This document shows, one piece after another, positions 1-9,800 of a DNA stretch of 64,000 bases. Every line of letters begins with the position of its first letter. The stretch's first letter is position 1. The notes beneath the pieces are model-generated. The model was not told the DNA's origin, made no database searches, and saw only the letters and a program-made list of their open reading frames with translations. Location: NCBI GenBank assembly GCA_028284775.1, contig JANQRB010000132.1:33723-97722 (forward strand). Direction: 5' to 3'. The stretch is from Candidatus Kapaibacterium sp. Lineage in GTDB: Bacteria > Bacteroidota > Ignavibacteria > Kapaibacteriales > UBA7675. Both the position numbers and the translations under genes were made by a program.

Positions 1-332
1 TTTTAATTATGACGGATTGAAACGAGCAACTCCCGGCAGACGGCCCGGCTCCGTGGATTCGAGCCGGCGATTGAAGCCGCCGGCCGCGCTGCCGGGGTTG
101 TTCGAGTGTAAACTATTATCCTGTCAGAGTCCGGGCAACACGACAAATCCACGACAAGGGGAAATCGCAGCGGAAATGGGAGTTGGAATGCGCAGCCGGC
201 GGAAGCAGAAAGGCCCTGCATGCCCTCAACTCTCTCCCTTCTTCGATCTAATCACGTCTCGCTCTGCTTAACTGCGGCGAAGGGCTGTGAATCAACGAAT
301 CTCTGATGATGAAAGCGCTTGCCGGCGTCGAC
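1..332. other. Non-coding left edge
   Basis: No supported gene, hairpin or promoter was found here. The stretch lies downstream of the minus-strand regulator that ends at 333. An 84-codon open frame at 17-271 has no recognisable domain, no clear ribosome binding site and no paralogue in the window, so it is not called. Confidence 0.5.
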
Positions 333-2399
333 TTAAAAAAGGTTAACAATGAACAGGATCAGGTCGGTATCGGCGTCGAGTTGCATTTTACGGCGGATGC
401 GATAGCGATAGGTCTCGATGGTGCGAGGCGAAACGTGCAGAATTTTGCAGATATCCTTGCTGCCGGCACCGGCCTTGATCAGGGCACAGACTTTGCGTTC
501 CGTCTGCGAAAGCGCCGGATAGGTCTCTGCCAGACGTCGGTTGAAATCTTCCTGACCACTGAGCTCTGTGTCCAGATGATCGCCGGTTTTTGCGGATAGG
601 GCTTCATTAATGCTGTTCTGCAGTTTGCGATTTACGTTGTCGTTCAGGTTCGACGTCTTGTACTGATTATGACGCAGCTCCTCACGCCATTCGCGGGCAA
701 GGTTGCGGAGGTATTCCAGTTGAAGGGCATTGGCATGCGCGGCATTCTTCAGTTTCTCATGTTCCTGCTGCAGCGTTTCCAGCTCTCGGCGCGCTTCATT
801 GCGCTCGAGGCGCAGCCGCTTAAACTCGATTTCCTGAAAAGAGCCGGCCACGATATCATGGTTGCGCCGCGTAAATCGTGATTGCTGGACCTGCTGAAGT
901 TTTTGAAGATAACGAAATGCCTGCCGGTAGTCACCGCGCTGTTCATGAATTCGCAGCATAGATTCGGCAATACGTTTGTAATTGCTGGCGTTAACACCCT
1001 GTTTAAACAGGCCCTCGGCCTCCTGCGCAAATTCGAGCGCTTCTTCCGTTTTATGTTCCGTCAGGAGCAATTCGGCAAGCATCAGGAGGACGCGAATCGT
1101 TAAATAGTCCATCCTGCGTTCGCGCGCCGTGGCGAGGCCCTCGTCCAAAACAGACCGGGCTTCCGCCCTCCGCCCCAGTTTCATATAGGCTGACCCAAGG
1201 CTCATAGAGACGTTGGTCAGGAAATCGCTTCCCGGAAATTGATCGGCCATATCCCTGGCCTTCAAGGCATAGGCGATGGCATTTTCGAGATCGGCCTCAT
1301 CCCAGCAATCCACGCGCAGCATACTGCTAAGCGAAACAAAGATCAGGGGATCAGGATCCTGTCGCATGGCAAGCTTGAAGGCTCGGCGCAGCACCTGCCG
1401 GCCGCGATCGCTGTCCTCGAAGTCGAGATGCAAAAGACCGGTCTGTTCGATTGCGCAGATGTGACCCGGGTGATCGCCCATTTGTTCGTAGAGTTCCTCG
1501 CAGCGATGCAGGTATTCCAAAGCACGCGCAAAATTGCCTATGTATTTCATGTAACCGCCAAGTTCCTGCGTAAAGGCGGCTTCCAGCCAGGTTACTCCGG
1601 ATTCCCTGGCGTGGCGGTAGCCGTCCTGCAGCGTCGGAAGCAGTTTATCGCGTTGTTCCGTTAAGCGGTAGCAAAAGTTTAACTGCCAGTGGATCGTGGC
1701 CTGCAAGCGATAATTTTTGTCGACGGCGGCCAACGCAATCACCTTATTGTAGAAGTCGATGGCCATATCAAACATCCGTGCCTGATAGAAGCGCTCCGCC
1801 AACAATGCATAGGCGCTTATGCGCTCGGCATTACTGCGGCAATCGTCCAGCAGATCGAGGGCCGCGTCGGTATCCGCCGCGGCGGCATCAGTATTTCCCA
1901 TACGCGTATGAACCGTAGCCCGTGCTGCATGCAGGCGGCAGCGCTGCGCCGGCAGTTTAAGCGTCTCGGCCAGCGCGAGCGCACGTTCCACGACCGCCAG
2001 AGATTCCGGCAGCCGGGCGTACTGGCGGTGGTTGAGCGCCAGCCTGTCGAGTGTTTCGAAGAGTTTGTCCCAATCGCCGATTTCTTCGAGCAGTTCGGCC
2101 GCCTCCTCAAATAACTGCCAGTCCTGCTCGGAGTCAATCTTGACTTGCATACAGTTGGCGTACGCTGCAAGCGCATAGGCCAGCGTTTTGACGTATTCCC
2201 TGCGATTGCCGGCTCCTTCGGGCAGCTTGTGCATCAGGCTGCGCGCACGCTCAGCGGCGTCGGCGGCCATGCTGCGTGCCTCGGCCGGATTGATGTTGAC
2301 GATGTATTCCGCCAGCTCGGCCATTGCCAGTACCTTGCGGCGCCCGTTCAAATAGCCAACTTTATTGCGGAGTTTATCGAGTTTTTCTTGTGGCTGCAT
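333..2399 (-). CDS. TPR / coiled-coil / LuxR-type HTH regulator (paralogue A)
   Basis: A 688-aa predicted cytoplasmic DNA-binding regulator. Residues about 30-510 are helical and TPR-like, residues about 526-575 form a charged coiled coil, and residues 631-688 form a LuxR/GerE-type helix-turn-helix (LSQTERKVCALIKAG, then SPRTIETYRYRIRRKM). The open frame extends to 2648, but ATG 2399 is preferred. It puts eight residues before LRNKV, exactly as in the paralogues at 22828, 25534 and 27052, and a purine-rich AGAGAAG lies just upstream. Nothing downstream of it is visible in the window. It is divergent from the NTF2-like gene and the second regulator. The TPRs probably sense a protein or peptide partner; no receiver domain or kinase is present. 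Its involvement with the giant exoprotein genes is inferred from clustering only. Confidence 0.85.
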   Translation of the reverse strand: MQPQEKLDKLRNKVGYLNGRRKVLAMAELAEYIVNINPAEARSMAADAAERARSLMHKLPEGAGNRREYVKTLAYALAAYANCMQVKIDSEQDWQLFEEAAELLEEIGDWDKLFETLDRLALNHRQYARLPESLAVVERALALAETLKLPAQRCRLHAARATVHTRMGNTDAAAADTDAALDLLDDCRSNAERISAYALLAERFYQARMFDMAIDFYNKVIALAAVDKNYRLQATIHWQLNFCYRLTEQRDKLLPTLQDGYRHARESGVTWLEAAFTQELGGYMKYIGNFARALEYLHRCEELYEQMGDHPGHICAIEQTGLLHLDFEDSDRGRQVLRRAFKLAMRQDPDPLIFVSLSSMLRVDCWDEADLENAIAYALKARDMADQFPGSDFLTNVSMSLGSAYMKLGRRAEARSVLDEGLATARERRMDYLTIRVLLMLAELLLTEHKTEEALEFAQEAEGLFKQGVNASNYKRIAESMLRIHEQRGDYRQAFRYLQKLQQVQQSRFTRRNHDIVAGSFQEIEFKRLRLERNEARRELETLQQEHEKLKNAAHANALQLEYLRNLAREWREELRHNQYKTSNLNDNVNRKLQNSINEALSAKTGDHLDTELSGQEDFNRRLAETYPALSQTERKVCALIKAGAGSKDICKILHVSPRTIETYRYRIRRKMQLDADTDLILFIVNLF

Positions 2400-2850
2400 T
2401 GGTCTTCTCTTGATTAGCGGCAAATTAGCAAATTCCGGCGTCAAAAGTTCGACGGCGAAACGCTGCCGCTGCCGCGACAGGAGCTGTAAGTTTCGAGTGT
2501 ACGGCTGATGATGACCGGGGAGGCATTTCGACGGCGACGATCCGGGTTGGTCGCGTCCAATCGAAATTGGCGGCGGATCTTTCCGTGACAGCTCGGGCCA
2601 GTAGCGCAGTGGAAGTAACAGACCTGCCGGATTTGATCTGTCCCCCAAAGCCCTTCTACGGCAATAAAAGGATTTGAAAAAATACTAAATGAACAAGCAC
2701 TGCCGAGACCTATGAGCAGGCCTGGGCCGCGACTGATCAAAAGCGGTCTTTAGTTCATCGCAGCGGCCGCAGTCCGGGTTTGATTGGAAGATTAAATAAA
2801 TACTGCGTCACTTATCGTTTGGCAAACTAATACCCAAGGAGTTTGATGGT
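2400..2850. other. Divergent intergenic region
   Basis: This holds the upstream regions of the minus-strand regulator and the plus-strand NTF2-like gene. An AAGGAG ribosome binding site at 2836-2841 serves the start at 2851. I see no copy of the 19-bp motif found upstream of the giant genes. Confidence 0.5.
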
Positions 2851-3192
2851 ATGACTCTCCAAAATGAAGCCGAGCAACTTGCCCGGGCCTGGATCGATGG
2901 CTGGAATGCCGGAAAACCGGACGACATACCGCTTGCGCCTGATTTCACGCACTCAAGTCCCTTCGGTGTGGTCACGGGACGCGAGACATACCTCGAGTGG
3001 GTCAAGCCGCTGGCGGCTGCGAACGTGACATCTCTCGAAATTGTGAAGGTCATGGGCAGGGACGGCGATGCAGTCATCTGGTATAAAATGACGACATCGG
3101 GCCGCGTGCTTGCCTGTTGCGACTGGGTGCAATCGGCGAAGGGTCTGATCCTCGCTGTCACCTCGTTTTACGACGCCACGGACCTGCGCTGA
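2851..3192 (+). CDS. SnoaL/NTF2-like small protein
   Basis: A 113-aa protein of the NTF2-like fold, SnoaL-like type. The opening helix and WIDGWNAGKPDDI segment, the 'APDFTHSSPFG' turn and the later beta strands ending in DWVQ and FYDAT match the cone-shaped alpha+beta family in length and order. Such proteins bind or isomerise small ligands in a hydrophobic pocket, and many are of unknown function. A strong AAGGAG lies 9 nt before ATG 2851, which fixes the start. No signal peptide is present, so it is predicted to be cytoplasmic. It sits between two TPR/LuxR regulators, and a functional tie to them is unproven. Confidence 0.75.
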   Translation: MTLQNEAEQLARAWIDGWNAGKPDDIPLAPDFTHSSPFGVVTGRETYLEWVKPLAAANVTSLEIVKVMGRDGDAVIWYKMTTSGRVLACCDWVQSAKGLILAVTSFYDATDLR

Positions 3193-3565
3193 CGCAGTGA
3201 GAATTTGCCGCATCGATTCTCTGGTACGAAGCCTGCCGGTACGCGTCGGCGTGAAGTCCCGGTGAAGATGTCATGTGCTGTTGTTGGCTAGATGTGTTGG
3301 GTGGACGATGATGAGAGGCGGGGGAACGGGTTTCGGCTGCGCTCAACCTTCAGAGTTGCGGAACAGGTTTGGTAAGCGGAACAGGATTTGTAATCGGCTG
3401 CGCTCAACCTTCAGAGTTGCGGAACAGGTTTGGTAATCGGCTGCGCTCAAGCCTCAGCGCGCTGGGGCGAATCAGTATGTGCCGAATCCTGAACTCAGCA
3501 AATATTTCATTAGATTCGCCGGTAGTGATTGCAATCGATTACTAACTGCACATCGTGAATTACCA
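3193..3565. other. Intergenic region with short tandem repeats
   Basis: This region lies upstream of the second TPR/LuxR regulator. Its right half carries the 43-bp tandem repeat described separately. Nothing else is recognisable. Confidence 0.5.
3333..3457. repeat. 43-bp tandem repeat, two full copies plus fragments
   Basis: A 43-bp unit starting TCGGCTGCGCTCAACCTTCA and ending GGAACAGGTTTGGTAA occurs at 3333-3375 and 3394-3436. The two copies are separated by an 18-bp variant of the unit's own end (GCGGAACAGGATTTGTAA). A third, partial copy starts at 3437. The array ends about 110 bp before the preferred start of the downstream regulator, so it could affect its expression. Confidence 0.85.
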
Positions 3566-5641
3566 GTGTCCAGGGAACTGATCGCCAAACAACGCCGAAA
3601 GGTTGAAACCTATCGCGGCCTGCGAAAGATACGCGCTGAAGCGGAGCTGGTGAAGCTGCTGGTAGATGACAGCAATGCCGAAGCTCTGGCAATCGCGGAG
3701 CAATCCATTGAACGCGCGCGCGGCCTTTTGAAGCGGGCGCAGGAGCGCGCTATGGCAACCGGACAATACGAAAGCGCCCTGGCATGGATTTTGCGCGCCA
3801 AAGCGCAGGCCTTGAGGAACAATTCCCGTATTGAAGATAGCCTGCAAGTCTTGGATGAGGCGATGCTTCTGTTTCGCAGGACCGGCGAAGAGCGCGAGTT
3901 GTTCCATTCGCATCTGTTCAAACACGTTCTGTTTCGCGACAGGAAAAAGCTTCCCGCGGCGCGGAGCGAGCTGGAATACGCACTCGAACTTGGGCGCCAG
4001 CTTGGTATGGACTGGGAAGAAGCTGAAATACTGGGCGACCTGGGAACAATCAATCATTTTCTGGAAAATTACGCTACCGCGCGGGAGCAGTTTGAGCAGG
4101 CGCTGGAGCGTTTTCGCGTTCAGAAGGAGCGAAACTGGCATTCGGAAGTTACCGTTATTTATCACCTTGGCTATGTTTTCGAGTGTACAGGCGAATTGAA
4201 CAAAGCCATTGCCCACTACGAGAAGGCGCTCGAGTTGGGCAAGAAGCATCCGGAAGCCGATCTCCTTTTGGTACTGCTGCACATGACCTGGATGTACGCC
4301 GGAGCCCGCATCAGCCTTGGCGAAACGACGCAGGCCCTGGAAATACTGGAGGAATGGGGAGCAGTGTCCCGGCAGGCAACCCTGGTGTATCCGGAGGCAA
4401 GCTTTCTGGAGCTGACATCAAAGCTGTGCATAAGCACCGGCCGCTATGTTAAAGCATACCGGAGCGCGGCCCGGGCGCGTAGCCTTTACGAGGGGATTGG
4501 CAATGAGGGGGGCATAGCGATGACTCAGGTTGCAATCGGCAGAATTTACGCCAGCTGCGGCGAAGAGGATATCGCGGATATCTATTTTTCTGCCGGCATC
4601 ACACTCTTCGATGACATTTATGCGCGTCACCGTGGCGAAGACATGAGCATGCTCTGTACTTCGTTGTCGACCCTGGCGCACTTTGCGAGCCATCATATTG
4701 ATGTTGACAGATACCTGTCGCTTTTGAGTGAAAAAATCGACAACTATTCCCTTCAGGCTGATAAACGCAAAGATATTCTCCTTCGGCAATGCGTCGGCCT
4801 GTTGCGAGCCCTGAAGGGCGACGCCGACTCTGCCTGCGCTGAGCTGGAAAAGGTCATTGAAATGAGCATCAGGCTCGGTTACGTTGAATTTCAATGCGAC
4901 AATCGTTACCACCTGGGCTGTCTTCTTGCCGATCGCGGCGACATCGACAAGGCGGCCACACATCTGGAGGAGGCCTTGAAGCTGGCGCAGCGCTCCGGTC
5001 GCAGGGACACGGAACGACACATCCACCGGCGTTTAGGGCAATTATATGCAAAGAGCGGCGACACAGATAAGGCGCGGCAGCACCGACAAAGCGAACAATC
5101 GCTGATGGATCAGACCTATAGTCCGCAGGTGCGCCTGCAGCTCAAACTACTTCACTGCGAAGCGGAGCTGGAACGCAACAGGCACGACATGCAGCACTTA
5201 AGGACAGAGCTCGCGAGTGCGCAGGAAAACGCCGCTGCCCGGCAGCGCCTGCTCGATTCGAAAAACGAGCATACGGCGCACCTGAAAAAAGTACTCGGCA
5301 AGGTTGCCGCCGCCTTGCGCCAGCGTGACAAAGACTCGACCTTCCGTCCGCTCATTGCCGATATCGAAGCGGCGACAGCCGACGAAAGCTGGCAGGAATT
5401 CGAAGAAGAAGTTCGCGACCACGATGAAGCCTTTATGCAGCGTCTGTTACAGAAGTATCCCAAGCTTACCAGCGCGGAGCAGCGTGTTTGCGCTCTGATT
5501 CGTATTAACACTACCACGCGGAATCTGAGCCAAATGTTAAACGTCTCGACACGAACGGTGCAGGACTACCGTTATCGCATTCGCAGGAAAATGAATTTGC
5601 CGCCGGATGAAGATCTGAATGCTGCAATTCTGGCGATCTGA
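3566..5641 (+). CDS. TPR / coiled-coil / LuxR-type HTH regulator (paralogue B)
   Basis: A 691-aa paralogue with TPR-like helices through about residue 530, a coiled coil (around EAELERNRHDMQHLRTELAS) and a C-terminal HTH at residues about 634-691 (LTSAEQRVCALIRINTTTRN, then STRTVQDYRYRIRRKM). The frame is open from GTG 3479, but GTG 3566 aligns residue for residue with the start of its closest relative at 35471: (V/M)S-x-x-x-I-x-KQRRKVE-x-YRGLRKIRAEAEL. It is the gene immediately upstream of the 4448-aa exoprotein and points toward it. That makes it the best local candidate to activate the two promoters at 5721 and 6159. Direct regulation is inferred. Confidence 0.85.
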   Translation: MSRELIAKQRRKVETYRGLRKIRAEAELVKLLVDDSNAEALAIAEQSIERARGLLKRAQERAMATGQYESALAWILRAKAQALRNNSRIEDSLQVLDEAMLLFRRTGEERELFHSHLFKHVLFRDRKKLPAARSELEYALELGRQLGMDWEEAEILGDLGTINHFLENYATAREQFEQALERFRVQKERNWHSEVTVIYHLGYVFECTGELNKAIAHYEKALELGKKHPEADLLLVLLHMTWMYAGARISLGETTQALEILEEWGAVSRQATLVYPEASFLELTSKLCISTGRYVKAYRSAARARSLYEGIGNEGGIAMTQVAIGRIYASCGEEDIADIYFSAGITLFDDIYARHRGEDMSMLCTSLSTLAHFASHHIDVDRYLSLLSEKIDNYSLQADKRKDILLRQCVGLLRALKGDADSACAELEKVIEMSIRLGYVEFQCDNRYHLGCLLADRGDIDKAATHLEEALKLAQRSGRRDTERHIHRRLGQLYAKSGDTDKARQHRQSEQSLMDQTYSPQVRLQLKLLHCEAELERNRHDMQHLRTELASAQENAAARQRLLDSKNEHTAHLKKVLGKVAAALRQRDKDSTFRPLIADIEAATADESWQEFEEEVRDHDEAFMQRLLQKYPKLTSAEQRVCALIRINTTTRNLSQMLNVSTRTVQDYRYRIRRKMNLPPDEDLNAAILAI

Positions 5642-5720
5642 CGCAGTCCCGCTGCAACATGCGCCGATTCCGATGTACAAAGTGCGCAACCTGAAAGCTC
5701 CACCAGTATGCTTCAGACGT

Positions 5721-5760
5721 TTTGTCGTAGCAATGTTACGGCCATTGCATCATAGTTTTG
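5721..5760 (+). promoter_or_regulatory. 40-bp promoter element, copy 1
   Basis: The 19-mer TTTGTCGTAGCAATGTTAC (5721-5739) is followed by TAGTTTTG at 5753-5760, exactly 28 nt after the TTG. TAnnTTTG is the -7 element of the Bacteroidota primary sigma factor, so the 19-mer would sit just upstream of or overlapping the -33 region, as an activator site would. The start of the giant gene is about 1.1 kb downstream. Confidence 0.65.
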
Positions 5761-6450
5761 TATTCAGGAACCCGGTGGACTTGTTACGGTAGCTGAAGCC
5801 GAATTCGGCAACGGTGTCCGAACCTCTTCCGCATCCTTGTTGTCTGGTCAAAGGCCGGGCGGTGCAACAGGAATATTCTTCATGTATTCTCGAGTGGAAG
5901 GTCTTAACCGGCCGTCGCCTCCTGCGTCGCGCTGCGGGATTTCCCTTGCTCCTTGCACTTTGCCGGCTCTTTGGCCGGGCTCTTAATGCAACGGTCAGCC
6001 CCGCCGTATTGTCGGGCCCGGGCTCTGCGGCGCTCGCAGCGGAAAATGAAATTCTACGAACGGACTCCGCTCAGATCATAGCGTAAGGGGCGACGCGCGC
6101 AGCCTGAGTGACGTCCGTTTCGTTGACGGACTTGCATTCCTTATCAAACTACAGTCCATTTGTCGTGACAGTGTTACATCGAGGATGATCTAGCTTTGCG
6201 GATACTTAAAGACAACTGAAACTCGGCAGATAGGCTCCGATGGCACGGCGCTGATCATACCGGCACGGATCATCCCGGTGCTTTCGAACCTTCTGCCGGG
6301 TTTCCTTTCTCTCGCGATCCTAAGGGCGGGAGTTCCAGGCTCCCGGAATAATTCTCATTAACAAACCCGCGTACCCTTTCGGCCGGCGTCACAGACCTCG
6401 CGCCGCGGCTATCCGCTTGTCTTCAGCAAATGGCCGGGCTCACTGCTGGT
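5735..6450. repeat. Leader segment paralogous to 55645-56366
   Basis: The order and sequence of several blocks are shared with the leader of the third giant gene. These include GTTACGGTAGCTGAAGCCG, GTGTCCGAAC, the block around GCTGATCATACCGGCAC, CATTAACAAACC and GCCGCGGCTATCC. Insertions and deletions between the copies break every reading frame, so this is shared non-coding leader DNA, not a gene. Confidence 0.65.
6159..6198 (+). promoter_or_regulatory. 40-bp promoter element, copy 2
   Basis: TTTGTCGTGACAGTGTTAC (6159-6177) is followed by TAGCTTTG at 6191-6198, again exactly 28 nt after the TTG. This is the nearer of the two promoter candidates for the giant gene and would give a 5' leader of roughly 0.65 kb. 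Confidence 0.65.
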
Positions 6451-6478
6451 GCTTTTTAGACAAATAATAAGTTTCTGC

Positions 6479-6775
6479 TCCTCCCTTTGGGGCAAGGGGT
6501 GAGGCGCGGACTGAGCGCCGAACGAGGAAGGCTTATGAGAATTTAAGGGCTTGTTAACACCCCTAACCTCTCTTTCAAAACGAGGGGAATCTGAAAGGAA
6601 TCAACTTGAATGACCATAAGCTTTTTTAACAAAGTTTCTTACATGTTTTTCTCCCCTTGAGGTAAGGGTGTGGGTCGTGGCTGAGCGCCGAACGAGGAGG
6701 GATTATGAGTATTTAATGACTTCCTAATTCCCCTAACTCCTCTTTCAAAAAGAAGGGAAGCTGAAAACAACTTAT
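6479..6775. repeat. Duplicated interspersed repeat (about 120 bp, 170-bp offset)
   Basis: Two copies, at about 6479-6599 and 6650-6775, share CTGAGCGCCGAACGAGGA (offset 170 bp), an ATTATGAG/CTTATGAG block, and CCCCTAAC followed by CTCTTTCAAAA and a G-rich tail. A related, inverted copy lies at about 35141-35181. The pyrimidine-rich 'CCTCTTTCAAAAAG' block can pair with the following 'GGGGA' block. Confidence 0.75.
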
Positions 6776-6864
6776 TTGAAAAAGTGCGAGTCTGGAAATC
6801 TCTGGGATCCTGCAGCTGCTCCAATACGCGGATGTTAAGCGATCCAGCTACAGAATTAAGGTGA

Positions 6865-9800
6865 ATGACTATGAAGTTTAATAAACATCAAATCCATGCC
6901 CGTCTCCTGCGCCGTTTGCGGAAAACCATCCGGCGCCTGGCGCGTTATTGCTTTGCGGCAAACGGGCGTCAAACGATCATCCGTGCCATTGCGCGTCTGA
7001 AAAAACGTCTCGCTAAACTGACTTCCAGGCTCAATCCTCTCAGGCGACCGCTCCAGTTGACCCTCCCCGCCCTTGCTCTCTGGCTGGGAACTCACCAGGC
7101 GCTGCAGGCCCAGACGCCGATAATCTCCAGCGTAGGTCCCCAAGCCAATGATCCGAGCGTTGTCAGCACGGCCAATATCCAGGTCGTGTTTAACACCACA
7201 ATGAAGTCCTCGTCGATTACCGGGTCCACGATACGTATTTACGGCTCGCAGAGCGGATTCCTGAGTGCGAGCGGCGTATTCAGCGGCAACAGCCTGCGCG
7301 TCTTTGATCCCGATGTCGACTTTAAAGCGAATGAAACAATTTCCATCACAGTAACGACCGATGCTGAAAGTTCCGGTGGCGATAATCTGGCCGCTCCCGA
7401 GGTCTGGCGCTTCCGCGCGGGCGTGGAACGCGGCTCGGGGCTGTTTAAGGAAGTATCGTTAACGGCCATCAGGCGCAGCGCTATTGCCCTGGGCGATCTT
7501 GACGGCGACGGTGATATCGACGCCATTGCGGCGCGTGAATCCAGTAACACTCAGGAGATTTTATTAAACAATGGCGATGCAAGCTTCAGCTCGACTTCCC
7601 TTGGCGGACGCCACAGCCGCGATATCGTGCTGGACGACTTTAACGGCGACGGCGCGCTGGATGCCGTGATCGCCAATGAAAACATCGGTTTGCAGGAGAT
7701 TTGGCTGGGCAATGGCGACGGTACCTTTGCGACCTCAGCCATTGGCGGCTCGGACAGCTTTGGCGTTGCTTCGGGCGACCTCGACGGCGATGGCGATCAG
7801 GATGTGGTTATCGCCAATGACGATGATCAAAGCCAGAAAATCTGGTTAAACAACGGCGACGGCAGCTTTAGCATCAGCAGCTTCGGTGGGGGGAAAAGCA
7901 GGGGCGTAGCCATCGGCGATCTTGACGGCGATCAAGACCTCGATGTCATTATCAGCAATCGCGGCAACAGCAATAACGCCCAGGAAATATGGTTGAACAA
8001 CGGCGACGGCACATTTACGAGCAGCAGCTTCGGCGGCGGCAACAGTCGGCGCGTCGCTTTAGGCGACCTGGATGATGACGGCGATCTGGATGCAATCATC
8101 GCCAATTACAACGAGGCGCAGGAAGTCTGGTTAAACAACGGCAATGCCAGTTTTCAGAGTTTTACCTTCGGGGCGGGCAAAAGCGAAGACGTCGCCCTGG
8201 GTGACCTGGATGCCGACGGTGATCTCGATGCCGTGATTGCCAATTACAATGAAGCCCAGGAGATCTGGATCAATGACGGCGAAGCTGCCTTTTCCAGCCG
8301 GGATTTCGGCGGTGGCAAGTCCCGTGGTGTCGACATCGCCGATCTGGACGGCGACGGCGACCTGGATGTTTTCCTGGCCAACTACTCGACCTCTTCGCAA
8401 TCGCAGGGCAGTCTCTGGCTGAATTTCTCCGATATGCCGGAAGTTGTTAATGTCGACCCGGCCGCGAACGCTAGCGCCGCGCCTCGTAACGCCGACATCG
8501 TCATCGAATTCGACGACAGCATGGACAATAGCACGCTGACGACGGCGACCCTCCCCTGGGATGGCAACCTGATTGTGCGCGGCCGGCAAAGCGGTTATCG
8601 TTCGGGCGATGCCGTGATAAGCTACGGCGGCAAGAGCGTCACCATCAATCCCGCCGCCGACTTTTATCCCGGTGAAAAAATTACCGTCAGCGTCAAGGAA
8701 GCTCGTAACTCGCTCTGCGCGCCGCAGCTTGAAACGGAAATTTTCAGCTTCCGGGCCACGGTGGAAGGCGGCTCGGGTGTTTTTAGCGAATCGACCTTTG
8801 ATATTGCCGCCATGTCGGATGTCACCCTGGGCGATCTTGACGGCGACGGCGATCTCGATGCTGTCCTCACCTCCGATAGCCACGAGCACCATATCTGGCT
8901 GAATAACGGCGACGGCAGCTTCACGAGCTCTGCATTCGGCAACGGACAATATCGCCGCGCCGAGCTGGGCGATCTTGACGGCGACGGCGATCTCGATGTC
9001 ATCCAGATCGCGTATCTCAGCAACACCAATGCTATCTGGCTCAATAACGGCGACGCCACCTTTAGCAGTTCGCGGTTCGGCGGCAATTCCAATACCAAGG
9101 ACTTTGACCTGGGCGACCTTGACGGCGACGGCGATCTCGATGTGCTCTTTGCCAATCAGAGCAACAGTTTTGGCAACGAGATGTGGTTAAACAACGGCGA
9201 TGGCAGCTTTGCCACATCATCCTTCCACACAGGCATCAGCCAGGCTGTGGCCATCGGTGACCTTGACGGCGACGGCGATCTTGATGCGTTAATCGGCAGC
9301 AAATCCGGCGAAGCACATGAAATCTGGTTGAATAACGGCGACGCGAGTTTTAGCATCGCCACCTTCGCCGACGGCGGCATACTAAGAGAAATCGTCCTGG
9401 GCGACCTTGACGGCGACGGCGATCTGGACGCCCTTACTGCTCTGGCGACGGGGCAGGGGATCTGGATAAACAACGGTGACGCAAGCTTTAGCAGCAGCTC
9501 CGCCGGAAGCTATGACAGCCGGGGAGTGGAGCTGGGCGATCTCGACGGCGACGGCGACCTGGACGCCGTCATCTCCAATCGGGATAATCCTCAGGAAATC
9601 TGGTTGAACAATGGTGATGCCAGTTTTGCTGTGCGCACTCTCGGCTCGGGTCGAACCGACGGACTTGACATCGGCGATCTGGATGGCGACGGCGACCTGG
9701 ATGTCGTCATTGCCCATGAAAACGTTTCGGGCGAGACCAAGCAGCCGGCCGATATCTGGTTTAACCAATCGCCGCCGAAGCTGGTCTCGACACTGCCGAG

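Larger units (their letters stand above)
5642..6864. other. Long leader of the first giant exoprotein gene
   Basis: A 1.2-kb region without a supported gene. It carries two copies of the 40-bp promoter element (5721, 6159), a segment paralogous to the leader of the third giant gene (5735-6450), and a duplicated interspersed repeat (6479-6599 and 6650-6775). A 90-codon open frame at 5814-6086 is not conserved in frame in the paralogous leader and is not called. Confidence 0.6.

Noticed and set aside
2400..2648. N-terminal extension of regulator A to 2648
   Set aside because: The extra 83 residues are not shared with any paralogue, and the aligned start at 2399 has a purine-rich ribosome binding site.
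3333..3457. CRISPR array
   Set aside because: The units are adjacent or separated by a fragment of themselves, without unique spacers, and no cas genes are present.
5814..6086. 90-codon open frame in the leader of the first giant gene
   Set aside because: The paralogous leader at 55.7-56.3 kb has frameshifts relative to it, so the protein is not conserved. No ribosome binding site is clear.
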